Source: Achromobacter xylosoxidans A8
GTDB lineage: Bacteria; Pseudomonadota; Gammaproteobacteria; Burkholderiales; Burkholderiaceae_B
Length of the DNA: 64,000 bases
NCBI RefSeq assembly: GCF_000165835.1
Contig: NC_014640.1
Location: forward strand, 5,890,001-5,954,000
Direction of reading: 5' to 3'
The translations under genes and the position numbers were made by a program. Each line of letters opens with the position of its first letter. The first letter of the stretch is position 1. The notes beneath the pieces were generated by a model that was given only the letters and a program-made list of their open reading frames with translations, did no database searches and had not been told where the DNA came from. Below, one piece after another: positions 33,400 to 44,497 of this stretch.

Positions 33400-34299
33400 A
33401 TGGATAGCCTGAGTGGTATGACAATTTTTGTGCTGGTCGCTGAGGTGCGTAGCTTCGCGGCTGCTGGGCGCCAATTGGGCGTCTCCGCATCGGCAATCAG
33501 CAAGGGGGTAGCCCGGCTCGAGGAAAAACTCGGCGTGCGCCTATTTCAGCGCAGTACCCGCAGCGTCGGCTTGACACCAGAAGGCACCCTGTTCCTTGAG
33601 CGCTGTCGACGGATCCTGGCTGAAATCGCCGCGGCAGAGAATGAATTGACCAGCACAACCGCCAGTCCTAAGGGCCGCCTGCGGGTGAGTCTGCCATTGG
33701 TCAGCGGTCTGATGCTGCCGGCAATATCGGCCTTTGCACATCGCTACCCTCAGATTGAGCTGGATCTGGACTTCAGCGACCGGCTAGTGGACGTCATCGC
33801 CGAAGGCTTCGATGCCGTGGTGCGTACGGGCGAACTCAGCGACTCCCGTTTGTTAAGCAAGCGCCTGGGCAGCAGCCGCTTCGTGTATGTCGGTGCGCCT
33901 GGTTACTTCGCACAACGAGGGACGCCGCTCCATCCGGAAGAACTGACGCAACACGCCTGTCTGATGCACCGATTTCCGACTACTGGCACGCTAGAGAAAT
34001 GGCCATTTGTCCGCCCGCCATCGGAAACGGTGATTCGTCTGACGGCCAGCATGACCAGCAACCACGTCGAGACGCTACTGCATATGGCAGTGCAGGGCCA
34101 CGGCATTGCCTGCCTGCCTGACTTTGCCGTTCAACCGGCATTGGAAAGTGGCGCGCTTCAGATTGTGCTGGATCGGTGGGCGGGTAGTTCCAGCACGTTT
34201 TGGGTCCTATGGCCGTCCAATCGGCAGCTATCTCCCCGAGTCCGGGCATTTGTAGATTTCATGGCAGAGAACCTATTTACTGAACCGAATCTTGTTTAG
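33400..34299 (+). CDS. LysR-family transcriptional regulator
   Basis: 299 residues: a winged helix-turn-helix (about residues 5-63, with the recognition helix in 'VSASAISKGVARLEEKLG') and an effector domain resembling the DsdC/AaeR/CrgA-type subgroup that controls divergent transporter genes. The ATG at 33400 has GGAGG five bases upstream; a longer in-frame version starting at 33286 runs through the operator and is unlikely. It probably regulates the adjacent DHA2 efflux pump. Confidence 0.9.
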   Translation: MDSLSGMTIFVLVAEVRSFAAAGRQLGVSASAISKGVARLEEKLGVRLFQRSTRSVGLTPEGTLFLERCRRILAEIAAAENELTSTTASPKGRLRVSLPLVSGLMLPAISAFAHRYPQIELDLDFSDRLVDVIAEGFDAVVRTGELSDSRLLSKRLGSSRFVYVGAPGYFAQRGTPLHPEELTQHACLMHRFPTTGTLEKWPFVRPPSETVIRLTASMTSNHVETLLHMAVQGHGIACLPDFAVQPALESGALQIVLDRWAGSSSTFWVLWPSNRQLSPRVRAFVDFMAENLFTEPNLV

Positions 34300-34379
34300 A
34301 AATTCGACTGAACTTCGGCATCAGTGTGGTTCGACGCTCGCCAGCTTCCCCCAATATGTAACAACCCGCCCCCTCCCCC

Positions 34380-34407
34380 TTGAACCCTAGAACATCATCC
34401 CTATAAT
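34380..34407 (+). promoter_or_regulatory. Sigma-70 promoter of groESL
   Basis: TTGAAC (34380-34385) and TATAAT (34402-34407) are spaced by 16 bases, a good housekeeping promoter. The -10 touches the first base of the CIRCE element, so bound HrcA repressor would block RNA polymerase. Confidence 0.75.
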
Positions 34408-34433
34408 TAGCACTCGACACCGGTGAGTGCTAA
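34407..34433. promoter_or_regulatory. CIRCE element (HrcA operator)
   Basis: TTAGCACTC (34407-34415), nine bases, GAGTGCTAA (34425-34433): an exact match to the CIRCE inverted repeat bound by the heat-shock repressor HrcA. It lies at the transcription start of groES-groEL. Control by HrcA is established for this element in many bacteria. Confidence 0.97.
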
Positions 34434-34490
34434 CAAGCGTTCCCGGGCCTAACCGATCATTCCCTTCTCTTTTAGCAACAGGAGTTCCTC

Positions 34491-34778
34491 ATGGCCTTGC
34501 GTCCCCTGGGCGATCGCGTGATCGTCAAACGCCTCGAAAACGAGCGCAAGACTGCATCGGGCATCGTTATCCCCGACAGCGCCGCTGAAAAGCCCGACCA
34601 GGGTGAAGTCGTGGCCGTCGGCCCCGGCAAGAAGACCGAAGACGGCAAGATCCTGCCGGTCGACCTGAAGGCTGGCGACAAGGTTCTGTTCGGCAAGTAC
34701 GCCGGCCAGTCCGTGAAGGTTGACGGCGAAGAGCTGCTCGTCATCCGCGAGGACGAAATCCTCGCCGTGGTCCAGTAA
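34491..34778 (+). CDS. groES: Co-chaperonin GroES
   Basis: 95 residues matching GroES throughout: the N-terminal '[12 protein letters not shown]' strand, the mobile loop (about residues 16-33, with [12 protein letters not shown]), and the C-terminal 'EDEILAVV' strand. It caps the GroEL barrel during ATP-driven protein folding in the cytoplasm. CAGGAG lies seven bases before the ATG, and the CIRCE and promoter lie about 60-110 bases upstream. groEL follows after 37 bases in the same operon. Confidence 0.98.
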   Translation: MALRPLGDRVIVKRLENERKTASGIVIPDSAAEKPDQGEVVAVGPGKKTEDGKILPVDLKAGDKVLFGKYAGQSVKVDGEELLVIREDEILAVVQ

Positions 34779-34812
34779 ACCCCGCCTCAAACGAATTTTC
34801 GAAGGAAGCTAA

Positions 34813-36456
<1,644 letters not shown>

Positions 36457-36479
36457 GTCCCGCTACCCTTGCAAGGCCT

Positions 36480-36497
36480 CCCCGGCTTCGGCCGGGG
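36480..36497 (+). other. UUCG-tetraloop hairpin after groEL
   Basis: CCCCGGC-TTCG-GCCGGGG forms a perfect seven-base-pair stem with the exceptionally stable UUCG loop. It lies 24 bases after the groEL stop and has no U-run of its own. It may slow 3' decay of the abundant groESL mRNA, or add to termination at the following hairpin. Confidence 0.6.
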
Positions 36498-36511
36498 AAT
36501 GCAGTATCCCG

Positions 36512-36550
36512 AAAAACCCCCGGTCCTTCGCCCCGGGGGTTTTTCTTTTT
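36512..36550 (+). terminator. Intrinsic terminator of groESL
   Basis: AAAAACCCCCGG (36512-36523) pairs with CCGGGGGTTTTT (36533-36544) around a nine-base loop, followed by CTTTTT. The long GC stem with flanking A and T runs is a textbook Rho-independent terminator and could work in both directions. It separates groEL from the YihY gene. Confidence 0.9.
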
Positions 36551-36657
36551 CTGCCGCAACGCGGCCTCGCCAAAGAACACGTTTGCGCACAATCTGCGGG
36601 TTTCGCCGCGGCGCATGCGTCCCTACAATAAAGGGTCCGCAGAACGAGCCTAGCCCC

Positions 36658-37584
36658 ATGCGTTTTTCCAAGACCCTGTTGCGTGTACTGCGCCCGGCCG
36701 AAATCGGCGGGCTGTTGATGGACTCCGCCAAGCAGTGGTCCACCCATCGCGCCTCCAGCAAGGGCGCGGCGCTGGCGCTGTACATGGTGTTTTCGCTGGC
36801 GCCCATGCTGATCCTGGTGATCGCCGTGGCGGGCGCATTTTTTGGCGAGGATGCGGTGCGCTCGGAACTGTTCACGCAGTTGCGCGATTTGATCGGCGAC
36901 CGCGGCGCGGAGGTGATCCAGACGGTGCTGGCCAGCGCCCACGAATCGGGCGGCGGCTGGATCGCGGCGCTGATATCGATTTTCGTGCTGATCTTCAGCG
37001 CCACCACGGCCTTCGCGGAATTGAAGGCCAGCCTGGACGAGCTGTGGGAAGTTTCCGCCAACCAGAAAAGCGGGCTGCACGGCATGGTGCGCAGCCGCAT
37101 GCTGTCGTTCGGCCTGGTGCTGGTGCTGGCGCTATTCCTGCTGGTTTCACTGAGCGTGAACGCGGGCCTGGCCGCGGCGCGCAGCTATTACGGCGATTTG
37201 TGGACCGCGTCGTCCTTCGCGCTGGTGGCGGAGTGGATCTCCAACTTTTTTTCCTTCTCCATCGTGGTGGCGCTGTTCGCGGTGATCTTCAAGCTGCTGC
37301 CGAGTGCCAAGATTTCCTGGCCGGACGTGATACCCGGCGCGATCGTGACGGCGGCGCTGTTCCTGGTCGGCAAGTGGGGCATCGGCGTCTATCTCAGCCG
37401 TGGCGCGGCGGTGTCGGCGTACGGCGCGGCGGGATCGCTGATCGCGCTGCTGCTGTGGATCTACTATTCGGCGCAGATCTTCTTCTTTGGCGCGGTCTTC
37501 ACGCGCCAGTTCGCGCTGCGCTTTGGCAGGAACAGCGCGTCCGCGCCAGCGCCGGCAGACTCAACGGCGGCGCCGGACGCCTGA
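36658..37584 (+). CDS. YihY/BrkB-family inner-membrane protein
   Basis: 308 residues with about six membrane segments. Typical YihY features are the 'SSKGAALALYMVFSLAPML' first segment region (around residues 35-55), the ELKASLDELWEV cytoplasmic stretch, and a 'GAAGSLIALLLWIYYSAQIF' segment near the C-terminus. The family was once annotated as ribonuclease BN, which has since been shown to be a different protein; its role is unknown. Start at 36658 removes a shadow extension through the terminator. It converges with a MarR gene. Confidence 0.85.
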   Translation: MRFSKTLLRVLRPAEIGGLLMDSAKQWSTHRASSKGAALALYMVFSLAPMLILVIAVAGAFFGEDAVRSELFTQLRDLIGDRGAEVIQTVLASAHESGGGWIAALISIFVLIFSATTAFAELKASLDELWEVSANQKSGLHGMVRSRMLSFGLVLVLALFLLVSLSVNAGLAAARSYYGDLWTASSFALVAEWISNFFSFSIVVALFAVIFKLLPSAKISWPDVIPGAIVTAALFLVGKWGIGVYLSRGAAVSAYGAAGSLIALLLWIYYSAQIFFFGAVFTRQFALRFGRNSASAPAPADSTAAPDA

Positions 37585-37595
37585 ATCCGACGCCG

Positions 37596-38093
37596 TCAGG
37601 CAGCGGCGTCGTCCTGTTGCTCCAGCCCCGCCATCAGACGCAGGCATTTCAGGAACACCGGCCGCAGCTCCTCCGGTATCGGCGCCAGCACTTCCGCTTC
37701 CACGGCCGCGTCCTGCGGCAGGATGCGCGCCAGCAGCGCGATGCCCTCTTCGGTGATCTCCAGCGCATAGGCCCGGCCGTCCTGGGCCGAGCGCTTGCGG
37801 CGCACATAGCCCTTCTTGGTCATGCGGGCGATCATTTCGGCAAAGGAATTGCGGTCCAGCGCGATCAGTTCGGCGATGCGGTTCTGGGTCGCACCGGGAT
37901 TCTGGTAGACGGTGATCAGCAGCGCCTTCTGGCGCGGGGTCAGGTCTTCGTCGGGAAAGGCCTGCGCGAACAGGGCTTCGGCGCGGAAATGAGCCCGGCG
38001 CAGCAGATGGGACGCGACCTGGGTCAGATCGAACGCCTGCAAGGCCTGGGGAGCGGCCTGGTCGGCAGGGGCACGTCGGGATGTAGCGGTCAT
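37596..38093 (-). CDS. MarR-family transcriptional regulator
   Basis: 165 residues. A MarR winged helix-turn-helix is visible: the LTPRQKALLITVYQNPG helix, the 'TQNRIAELIALDRNSFAEMI' recognition region (about 68-88), and the basic wing with KRSAQDGRAY. The family responds to phenolic or lipophilic effectors. The gene is 11 bases from the end of the convergent YihY gene and has no adjacent target. It lies about 1.7 kb from the 3-hydroxyanthranilate cluster; aromatic sensing is plausible but unsupported by the sequence. Confidence 0.85.
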   Translation of the reverse strand: MTATSRRAPADQAAPQALQAFDLTQVASHLLRRAHFRAEALFAQAFPDEDLTPRQKALLITVYQNPGATQNRIAELIALDRNSFAEMIARMTKKGYVRRKRSAQDGRAYALEITEEGIALLARILPQDAAVEAEVLAPIPEELRPVFLKCLRLMAGLEQQDDAAA

Positions 38094-38175
38094 CGGGCTT
38101 CCAAGGGATGGATGTCAGCGGTCATGGCATTGTTCCGCAGTTCTATAAGATAGCTCACGCCCCTTTCAGGCTTCA

Positions 38176-39012
38176 TCATGTCCTGCCTTTCCGGTAGTCG
38201 GTCAACCCCACGCCGGTATGGCGCTTGAAGAACTTGCCCAAATAGGAGGCGTCGGCGAAATGCAGCTCCTCTGCAATCTGCTGCACGGATTTCCCGGGCT
38301 GGGTAAGGCGCTTTTTTATCTCCAGCACGACCTGCCTGTCGATCAGCGTCTTGGGCGCGTCGTTGAAGAACCTCCTGCTCAACTGCGACAGGTAGTACGG
38401 AGTGATGTGCAGCAGCCCTGCATAGAATGCCACCCCGCGCTGTTGCACGCAGTGCTCCGAGATCAGTTCCCAGAATTTCCAGCAGACCGCCTCCGATCTG
38501 CTGAAGTCATTCTGCGTCCCGGCCCCAAGGCCTTCCGTCTTTTCGCAGATCCACAAGAACAGGTTTTGGACATGGTTGACGATCATGGTCCGCTTGTAGG
38601 TCCCGCACTGCTCATGGATCAGCGCGGCCTGGCCCTCCCAGGCCCTTGAATAACGTGGCGACAGCTTTTCCGCGGCGAAGAACGGCGAACGGCTCAAGAA
38701 GGAAAACAGGCTGTTGGGCAGGGCGTGCGCAATCTCCGCGGCGATCGACCGGTTCATCAAATAGCAGACGCACGAAAAGTCATCCGACTTGCGTTTGATG
38801 AGCGCGATGGAGTCTTCTGCCAGGACCAGCAGATCGCTTTTCTTCATGCGGTGTGGCTTGAAGTTCACTTCCCACTCAGCGCTACCTTCGCGGCAGATCA
38901 ACACCGCCACATACGACAACGCCAAGGGGTGCCCCACCTGTCCGTCGAACTCATTGAGACCGATGCAGAAGTCTTCGAGGCCCGTATACGAGAGTTGAGA
39001 GAGAGTTTTCAT
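38176..39012 (-). CDS. AraC-family transcriptional regulator
   Basis: 278 residues. The C-terminal 100 residues contain the two helix-turn-helix motifs of AraC/XylS proteins ('TPYYLSQLSRRFFNDAPKTL' and 'SVQQIAEELHFADASYLGKFF' regions), ending in DYRKG. The N-terminal 170 residues are a ligand domain that was not matched to a subfamily. The gene is divergent from the GNAT acetyltransferase across an AT-rich gap. Codon use here is less GC-biased than in neighbours, a hint of acquisition. Confidence 0.88.
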   Translation of the reverse strand: MKTLSQLSYTGLEDFCIGLNEFDGQVGHPLALSYVAVLICREGSAEWEVNFKPHRMKKSDLLVLAEDSIALIKRKSDDFSCVCYLMNRSIAAEIAHALPNSLFSFLSRSPFFAAEKLSPRYSRAWEGQAALIHEQCGTYKRTMIVNHVQNLFLWICEKTEGLGAGTQNDFSRSEAVCWKFWELISEHCVQQRGVAFYAGLLHITPYYLSQLSRRFFNDAPKTLIDRQVVLEIKKRLTQPGKSVQQIAEELHFADASYLGKFFKRHTGVGLTDYRKGRT

Positions 39013-39159
39013 TTATGCATAAATTCTAAAGGAATCCTCATAAATTTCGGCTCTTTGTTTTCATAATTACCTAATCTACTCAAGACTGTCTGTTATCAAT
39101 CGCGTGGGCAACTCCTAGAATTCCAGCTGTTGTTTTCATTGCCGAAAGGAAGGGAAATC

Positions 39160-39714
39160 ATGCTGCGCACCGAACGCCTCATCTTGCGGCCCTGGCACAC
39201 CGACGACGCGCCGAGCCTGTTTGAGTATGCGAGCGACGAACGGATCGGCCCCGCCGCGGGCTGGCCCCCGCATACAAGCGTCGAACATAGCCGGGAGATC
39301 ATCCAGACGATTTTTTCGCGGCCACTGGCCTATGCCTTGACACTGAAGGCAGACAACACCGCCATAGGCCTGGTGGCGTTGCTCATGGGGAAGGACAGCA
39401 ATTTCGACATTGCCGATGATGAAGCCGAAATCGCGTATTGGATCGGCGTGCCGTTCTGGGGCCACGGACTGATTCCTGAAGCCGTCAGGGAGCTGATGCG
39501 CCACGCGTTTGAAACGTTGAACTTCAACGCGCTATGGTGCGGCTACTTCGCCGACAACGAGAAGTCGCGCAAGGCCCAGGAAAAGTGCGGCTTCAAGCAT
39601 CATCACACCGAGGAGAACAAGTTCAATCAGTTCATGAACGACTACCGGACGGAGCATGTCAGCCGCATCGGCAAGGAAGAATGGCAGACGCTGGCGGCTT
39701 CGAAATCGCATTGA
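39160..39714 (+). CDS. GNAT-family N-acetyltransferase (RimJ/RimL-like)
   Basis: 184 residues with the ordered pattern of RimJ/RimL-like acetyltransferases: 'LRTERLILRPWHTDDAPSL' at the N-terminus, an EAEIAYWIGVPFWGHGLIPEA segment (about 86-108) leading into the acetyl-CoA binding loop, and a helix 'NEKSRKAQEKCGFK'. The ATG at 39160 has a GGAAGGG ribosome site. Members acetylate protein N-termini, antibiotics or metabolites; the substrate is unknown. The gene is divergent from the AraC gene. Confidence 0.86.
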   Translation: MLRTERLILRPWHTDDAPSLFEYASDERIGPAAGWPPHTSVEHSREIIQTIFSRPLAYALTLKADNTAIGLVALLMGKDSNFDIADDEAEIAYWIGVPFWGHGLIPEAVRELMRHAFETLNFNALWCGYFADNEKSRKAQEKCGFKHHHTEENKFNQFMNDYRTEHVSRIGKEEWQTLAASKSH

Positions 39715-39750
39715 CTTGAGGAGGGCTGCTGTCTATGATCCAAAATATAG

Positions 39751-39762
39751 TACGTATACGTA
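39751..39762. promoter_or_regulatory. Perfect 12-base palindrome ahead of the nba genes
   Basis: TACGTATACGTA is fully self-complementary and sits in an AT-rich stretch 30 bases upstream of the aldehyde dehydrogenase start. Symmetry and position fit an operator, for example of a GntR- or MarR-type regulator. The local LysR (41737-42705) is another candidate, but LysR sites usually have longer spacers. Confidence 0.55.
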
Positions 39763-39792
39763 TTTATTTTGCATCCCGACCGAGCCCTGCAC

Positions 39793-41250
39793 ATGACGAT
39801 CCGACAATTGCGCAACTACATCGACGGCCGTTTTGAAGACGGCGCGTCCACCTTCGACAAGCACAGCCCGGTGGACGGGCGCCTGATCGCACAGGTCCAC
39901 GAAGCCGGCCGCGACCAGGTGGACCGCGCGGTGGCGGCGGCGCATCGCGCCCTGCCGGCCTGGGCCGGGTTGCCGGTAGCCGCGCGCACCGACCATCTGC
40001 TGGCGCTGGCAGACGGCATTGCGCGGCGCTTCGATGATTTCCTGCAGGCCGAGATCGGCGACACGGGCAAGCCCGTGGGCTGGGCCGGGAAGATCGACAT
40101 TCCACGCGGCGCGGCCAATTTCCGCGCCTTCGCGGAACTGGCACGCACGCTGGACATGGAAAGCTATATGACGGACACCCCGGACGGCAGGCAGGCGTTG
40201 AACTATGCCTACCGCAAGCCGTTGGGCGTGGTGGGCGTGATTTCGCCCTGGAACCTGCCGCTGCTGCTGCTGACCTGGAAGGTGGCCCCCGCACTGGCAT
40301 TCGGCAATACGGTGATCATGAAACCGTCCGAAGTCACGCCGTCCACGGCCACGCTGCTGGCCGAGGTGGCGCACGACGCCGGACTGCCGGCTGGCGTATT
40401 GAACCTGGCGCACGGCTTTGGCCCGAACTCGGCGGGCGAATTCATGACCACGCACCCGGACATTGACGGCATCACCTTCACCGGCGAATCGGCCACGGGC
40501 GCCGCCATCATGCGGGCGGTTGCCCCCGGAGTGAAGCCGGTGTCCTTCGAACTAGGCGGCAAGAACGCGGCGCTGGTGTTCGCCGACGCCGACTTCGATG
40601 CGGCCGTGGACGGCGTGACGCAATCGGTGTTCGCCAATTGCGGGCAGGTCTGCCTCTGCACCGAGCGCGTCTACGTCGAGCGTCCGATCTACGAGCGCTT
40701 CGTCGCGGCGCTGGCGGCGCGGGCGGAAGCCTTGCGCATCGGCTGGCCCATGGATCCCGCCACGGAGATGGGGCCGCTGGTGTCGCGCGAGCATCGCGAG
40801 AAAGTGCTGTCGTACTTTGCCTTGGCGCGCGAGGAAGGCGCGACGGTGGTAGCGGGCGGCGGCGTGCCGGTATTCGACGATGCGCGCGACGACGGCGCCT
40901 ATGTGCAGCCCACAATCTGGACCGGCCTGCCCGAGACTGCCCGCTGCATCAAGGAGGAAGTCTTCGGCCCGGTTTGCCACGTGGCGCCCTTCGATACCGA
41001 GGAAGAAGCCATCCGCCTGGCCAACGACACACGCTATGGGCTGGCGGCCGCGGTCTGGACCCAGAACCTCACGCGCGGCCACCGGGTGGCGCAGGCGATG
41101 AAGGTCGGACTGGCCTGGGTCAATTGCTGGTTCCTGCGCGACCTGCGCACGCCCTTCGGCGGCAGCGGCCTGTCGGGCATCGGCCGCGAAGGCGGACGCC
41201 ATTCGCTGCATTTCTATACCGAACCGACCAACGTCTGCATTAAGCTCTGA
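39793..41250 (+). CDS. nbaE: 2-aminomuconic/2-hydroxymuconic 6-semialdehyde dehydrogenase
   Basis: 485 residues of the aldehyde dehydrogenase superfamily: PWN (152-154), FELGGKN with the general-base glutamate at 253, the catalytic cysteine at 287 in ANCGQVC, and the family-specific tail 'NCWFLRDLRTPFGGSG'. That tail is characteristic of the muconic semialdehyde dehydrogenases (DmpC, AmnC, NbaE). It should oxidise 2-aminomuconate 6-semialdehyde to 2-aminomuconate with NAD+. The start at 39793 matches the family N-terminus. It leads the run with the deaminase; the dioxygenase and decarboxylase genes follow the LysR gene. Confidence 0.88.
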   Translation: MTIRQLRNYIDGRFEDGASTFDKHSPVDGRLIAQVHEAGRDQVDRAVAAAHRALPAWAGLPVAARTDHLLALADGIARRFDDFLQAEIGDTGKPVGWAGKIDIPRGAANFRAFAELARTLDMESYMTDTPDGRQALNYAYRKPLGVVGVISPWNLPLLLLTWKVAPALAFGNTVIMKPSEVTPSTATLLAEVAHDAGLPAGVLNLAHGFGPNSAGEFMTTHPDIDGITFTGESATGAAIMRAVAPGVKPVSFELGGKNAALVFADADFDAAVDGVTQSVFANCGQVCLCTERVYVERPIYERFVAALAARAEALRIGWPMDPATEMGPLVSREHREKVLSYFALAREEGATVVAGGGVPVFDDARDDGAYVQPTIWTGLPETARCIKEEVFGPVCHVAPFDTEEEAIRLANDTRYGLAAAVWTQNLTRGHRVAQAMKVGLAWVNCWFLRDLRTPFGGSGLSGIGREGGRHSLHFYTEPTNVCIKL

Positions 41251-41274
41251 CCCATCCACGCAAAGGAAGACGCG

Positions 41275-41730
41275 ATGAACCAGTCCCAGACAAGTCAACC
41301 CGGCCAGCCCGGCGTCAGCGCCACCGTCGTCGCCGGCAAGGCCACGCCGCGCGGCAAGTATCCGCACATCAAGCGCGCCGGTGATTTCCTGTATGTCTCC
41401 GGCACCAGCTCGCGCCTGCCCGACAACCGCATCGCGGGCGCCGAGGTCGACGCGATGGGTACCGCCACGCTGGATATCCGGGTGCAGACGCGCGCCGTCA
41501 TCGAGAACATCCGCGACATCCTGGCCACGGCCGGCGCCACGCTGGCCGACGTGGTCGAGATCAGCACCTTCCTGGTCAACATGAACGACTTCGGCGGCTA
41601 CAACCAGGTGTACGGCGAGTACTTCGACTCCGACGGCCCGGCCCGCACCACCGTCGCGGTGCATCAGCTGCCGCACCCGCAGCTGCTGATCGAGATCAAG
41701 GCCGTCGCCTACAAGCCGCAGGCGCGCTAG
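41275..41730 (+). CDS. nbaF: 2-aminomuconate deaminase, RidA-family
   Basis: 151 residues with the RidA/YjgF fold and conserved features '[10 protein letters not shown]' and '[15 protein letters not shown]'. It is longer than housekeeping RidA proteins (about 128) and matches the length and N-terminal extension of 2-aminomuconate deaminases (AmnD, NbaF), which release ammonia from 2-aminomuconate to give 4-oxalocrotonate. It follows the semialdehyde dehydrogenase by 24 bases, the same pairing as in 2-aminophenol and 2-nitrobenzoate clusters. An AAGGAAG ribosome site precedes the ATG. Confidence 0.88.
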   Translation: MNQSQTSQPGQPGVSATVVAGKATPRGKYPHIKRAGDFLYVSGTSSRLPDNRIAGAEVDAMGTATLDIRVQTRAVIENIRDILATAGATLADVVEISTFLVNMNDFGGYNQVYGEYFDSDGPARTTVAVHQLPHPQLLIEIKAVAYKPQAR

Positions 41731-41736
41731 CGGCGC

Positions 41737-42705
41737 ATGTCGGACTTCCGCATCACGCCCAACGCGCTCAGCCGCAAGCTGAAGCTGCACCAGATGCAAA
41801 TCTTCGAACGCGTGCTGGCATGCCGTTCGCTGTCGCGCGCCGCCAGCGAGCTGCACCTGACCCAACCCACCGTCACCAAGGCCATCCACGAACTGGAAAC
41901 CTTCTTCGGCGCCCCGCTGTTCGAGCGCTCCAACCGCGGCGTCACGCCGACGGAACTGGCCGTGGTGCTGGGCCGCCGGGTCCACGCCATGATGGCCGAG
42001 ATCCGCTACATGGCCGACGACATCGACGCGGTACTGGGCGGCGCCAGCGGCCACGTGGTGGTGGGCACGCTGATCGCCGCGTCCGCCAAGCTGCTGCCCG
42101 AGGCCATTGCGCGCCTGATGACCGCGCACCCCGGCATCCAGGTCAGCGTGCGCGAAGGACCGACCTCGCAGTTGCTGCCCGCGCTGGCCACGGGCGACCT
42201 GGACATCGTGGTCGGCCGCCTGCCCGGCGCCGACATGGCAGCCATTTCCGGGGTGGCCGTGGACCATCACAAGCTGTACCGGGAGGAGCTATGCCTGGTG
42301 GCGCGCGCCGCCCATCCGCTGGCCGGCGCGCCGCCCGCGGCGCTGGCTGAACTGGCCGACCACATATGGATCCTGCCCGCCCCCAGCTCGCCGCTGCGCG
42401 CCTCGATCGAGCGCAGCTTCCTGGACGCCGGCCTGCGCCTGCCGGCCCGGCATGTCGAGTCGCTGTCCCTCCTGACCAATATCGGCGTGCTGATGCACAG
42501 CGACGCACTGGCGCTGCTGCCCTACGACGCGGCCGCGCCGTTCCTGGCCACGGGCATGCTGGCCCGATTGCCCACCGACGCCTTTGGCGCATTTGGCGAC
42601 GTGGGCTACTCGGTGCGGGCGGACCGCCCGCTGACGCCCGCGTGCCAGCGTTTGGTGGACTATCTGAAGCAGATCGCGGCCCAACGCGCCGAAAGCGGCG
42701 GCTGA
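41737..42705 (+). CDS. LysR-family transcriptional regulator within the nba cluster
   Basis: 322 residues: helix-turn-helix at about residues 12-70 ('RAASELHLTQPTVTKAIHELE' as the recognition region) and an effector domain from about 95. It starts only six bases after the deaminase stop, in the same direction, and precedes the dioxygenase gene by 139 bases, so it is probably co-transcribed with the first two genes and controls the pathway. The subfamily resembles regulators of aromatic catabolism (GbpR/CbbR-like), but the effector is unknown. Confidence 0.86.
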   Translation: MSDFRITPNALSRKLKLHQMQIFERVLACRSLSRAASELHLTQPTVTKAIHELETFFGAPLFERSNRGVTPTELAVVLGRRVHAMMAEIRYMADDIDAVLGGASGHVVVGTLIAASAKLLPEAIARLMTAHPGIQVSVREGPTSQLLPALATGDLDIVVGRLPGADMAAISGVAVDHHKLYREELCLVARAAHPLAGAPPAALAELADHIWILPAPSSPLRASIERSFLDAGLRLPARHVESLSLLTNIGVLMHSDALALLPYDAAAPFLATGMLARLPTDAFGAFGDVGYSVRADRPLTPACQRLVDYLKQIAAQRAESGG

Positions 42706-42772
42706 AGATCGGCCCAGGGTTATCCCGCCATAGACAACAGGCATATCCGGCGGCGTAATTTCTATTGTGCAG

Positions 42773-42801
42773 GCCCGCAAGGTCCCGCCTAGACTGCGGG
42801 C
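42773..42801. promoter_or_regulatory. Inverted repeat before the dioxygenase gene
   Basis: GCCCGCA (42773-42779) and TGCGGGC (42795-42801) are inverted repeats separated by 15 bases, 43 bases upstream of the 3-hydroxyanthranilate dioxygenase ATG. This could be a regulator site or an mRNA leader hairpin; the wide spacing makes it uncertain. Confidence 0.35.
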
Positions 42802-42829
42802 TATGGGGCAGCCCCGGTCCGCCCCCTGA

Positions 42830-43396
<567 letters not shown>

Positions 43397-43458
43397 CCGC
43401 CCTGTCCCACCTGGCCGCAATCCGTCAGGCTCCCGACCGACTTCCTTTCTATCTGCAC

Positions 43459-44469
43459 ATGACCCAGAAAATCGACATGCACGCGCACTTCTTCCCGCCG
43501 ATCACCCGGCAGGAAGCGGCGGCGCTGGACCCCGTCAACGCGCCCTGGCTGCGGCTGGACGGAGACGGCTCCAGCGGCCAGATCATGGCGGGCGAGCGCC
43601 CCTTCCGCCCGGTGGACGCCACCTTGTGGGATCCGGCTTTGCGCCTGGAGCAGATGGACCGCAACGGCGTGGACCTGCAGATCCTGTGCGCCACGCCCAT
43701 CATGTTCGGCTATTCCTACCCGGCACAGGCCGCCGCCGACTGGGCCGCCCGCATGAACGATCTGGCGCTTGAGCATTGCGCCCATGCGCCGGCGCGCCTG
43801 AAGGCGCTGGCGCAGGTGCCGCTGCAGGATCTGGACCTTGCCTGCAAGGAAGCGTCTCGGGCCCGCGCCGCCGGCCACCTGGGCGTGCAGATCGGCAACC
43901 ACGTCGGCCCGCGCGACCTGGACGACGAAACCCTGGTGCAGTTCCTGATCCACTGCGCCAACAACGACATCCCGGTACTGGTGCACCCCTGGGACATGAT
44001 GACCGACGGCCGCATGAAGAAATGGATGCTGCCGTGGCTGGTCGCCATGCCCGCCGAAACCCAGCTGGGCATTCTGTCGCTGATCCTGTCCGGCGCCTTC
44101 GAACGCATTCCGCGTAGCCTGAAGCTCTGCTTCGCGCACGGCGGCGGCAGCTTCGCCTTTCTGCTGGGCCGCGTGGACAATGCCTGGCGCCATCGCGACA
44201 TCATCCGCCAGGACTGTCCGCAACTGCCCTCTTCCTATACCGACCGCTTCTACACCGACAGCGCGGTGTTCGATCCGCGCGCGCTGCGCCTGCTGATCGA
44301 CGTGATGGGCGAAGACCGCGTGCTGCTGGGTTCGGACTATCCGTATCCGTTGGGCGAGCAGGAAGTGGGCAAGCTGGTGACCCACGCCGGCCTGCAGCAG
44401 GAAGTGCAGCAGAAGATCCTGTGCCGCAACACGGTGGAGTTCTTCGGCCTGGAGCGGCGCGCCGGGTGA
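43459..44469 (+). CDS. nbaD: 2-amino-3-carboxymuconate 6-semialdehyde decarboxylase (ACMSD)
   Basis: 336 residues of the amidohydrolase superfamily. The N-terminal HxH metal motif is His8/His10 in IDMHAHFFP, the substrate arginine region and later histidines are in 'LVHPWDMM' and 'CFAHGGGS', and the metal-bridging aspartate lies in [17 protein letters not shown] removes the 3-carboxyl group, diverting the pathway from quinolinate/NAD synthesis to 2-aminomuconate semialdehyde. It is 62 bases after the dioxygenase and completes the four-step set with the dehydrogenase and deaminase upstream. Confidence 0.95.
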   Translation: MTQKIDMHAHFFPPITRQEAAALDPVNAPWLRLDGDGSSGQIMAGERPFRPVDATLWDPALRLEQMDRNGVDLQILCATPIMFGYSYPAQAAADWAARMNDLALEHCAHAPARLKALAQVPLQDLDLACKEASRARAAGHLGVQIGNHVGPRDLDDETLVQFLIHCANNDIPVLVHPWDMMTDGRMKKWMLPWLVAMPAETQLGILSLILSGAFERIPRSLKLCFAHGGGSFAFLLGRVDNAWRHRDIIRQDCPQLPSSYTDRFYTDSAVFDPRALRLLIDVMGEDRVLLGSDYPYPLGEQEVGKLVTHAGLQQEVQQKILCRNTVEFFGLERRAG

Positions 44470-44497
44470 CCTAAACGGCCCGAAAGAATGGCTGCGA

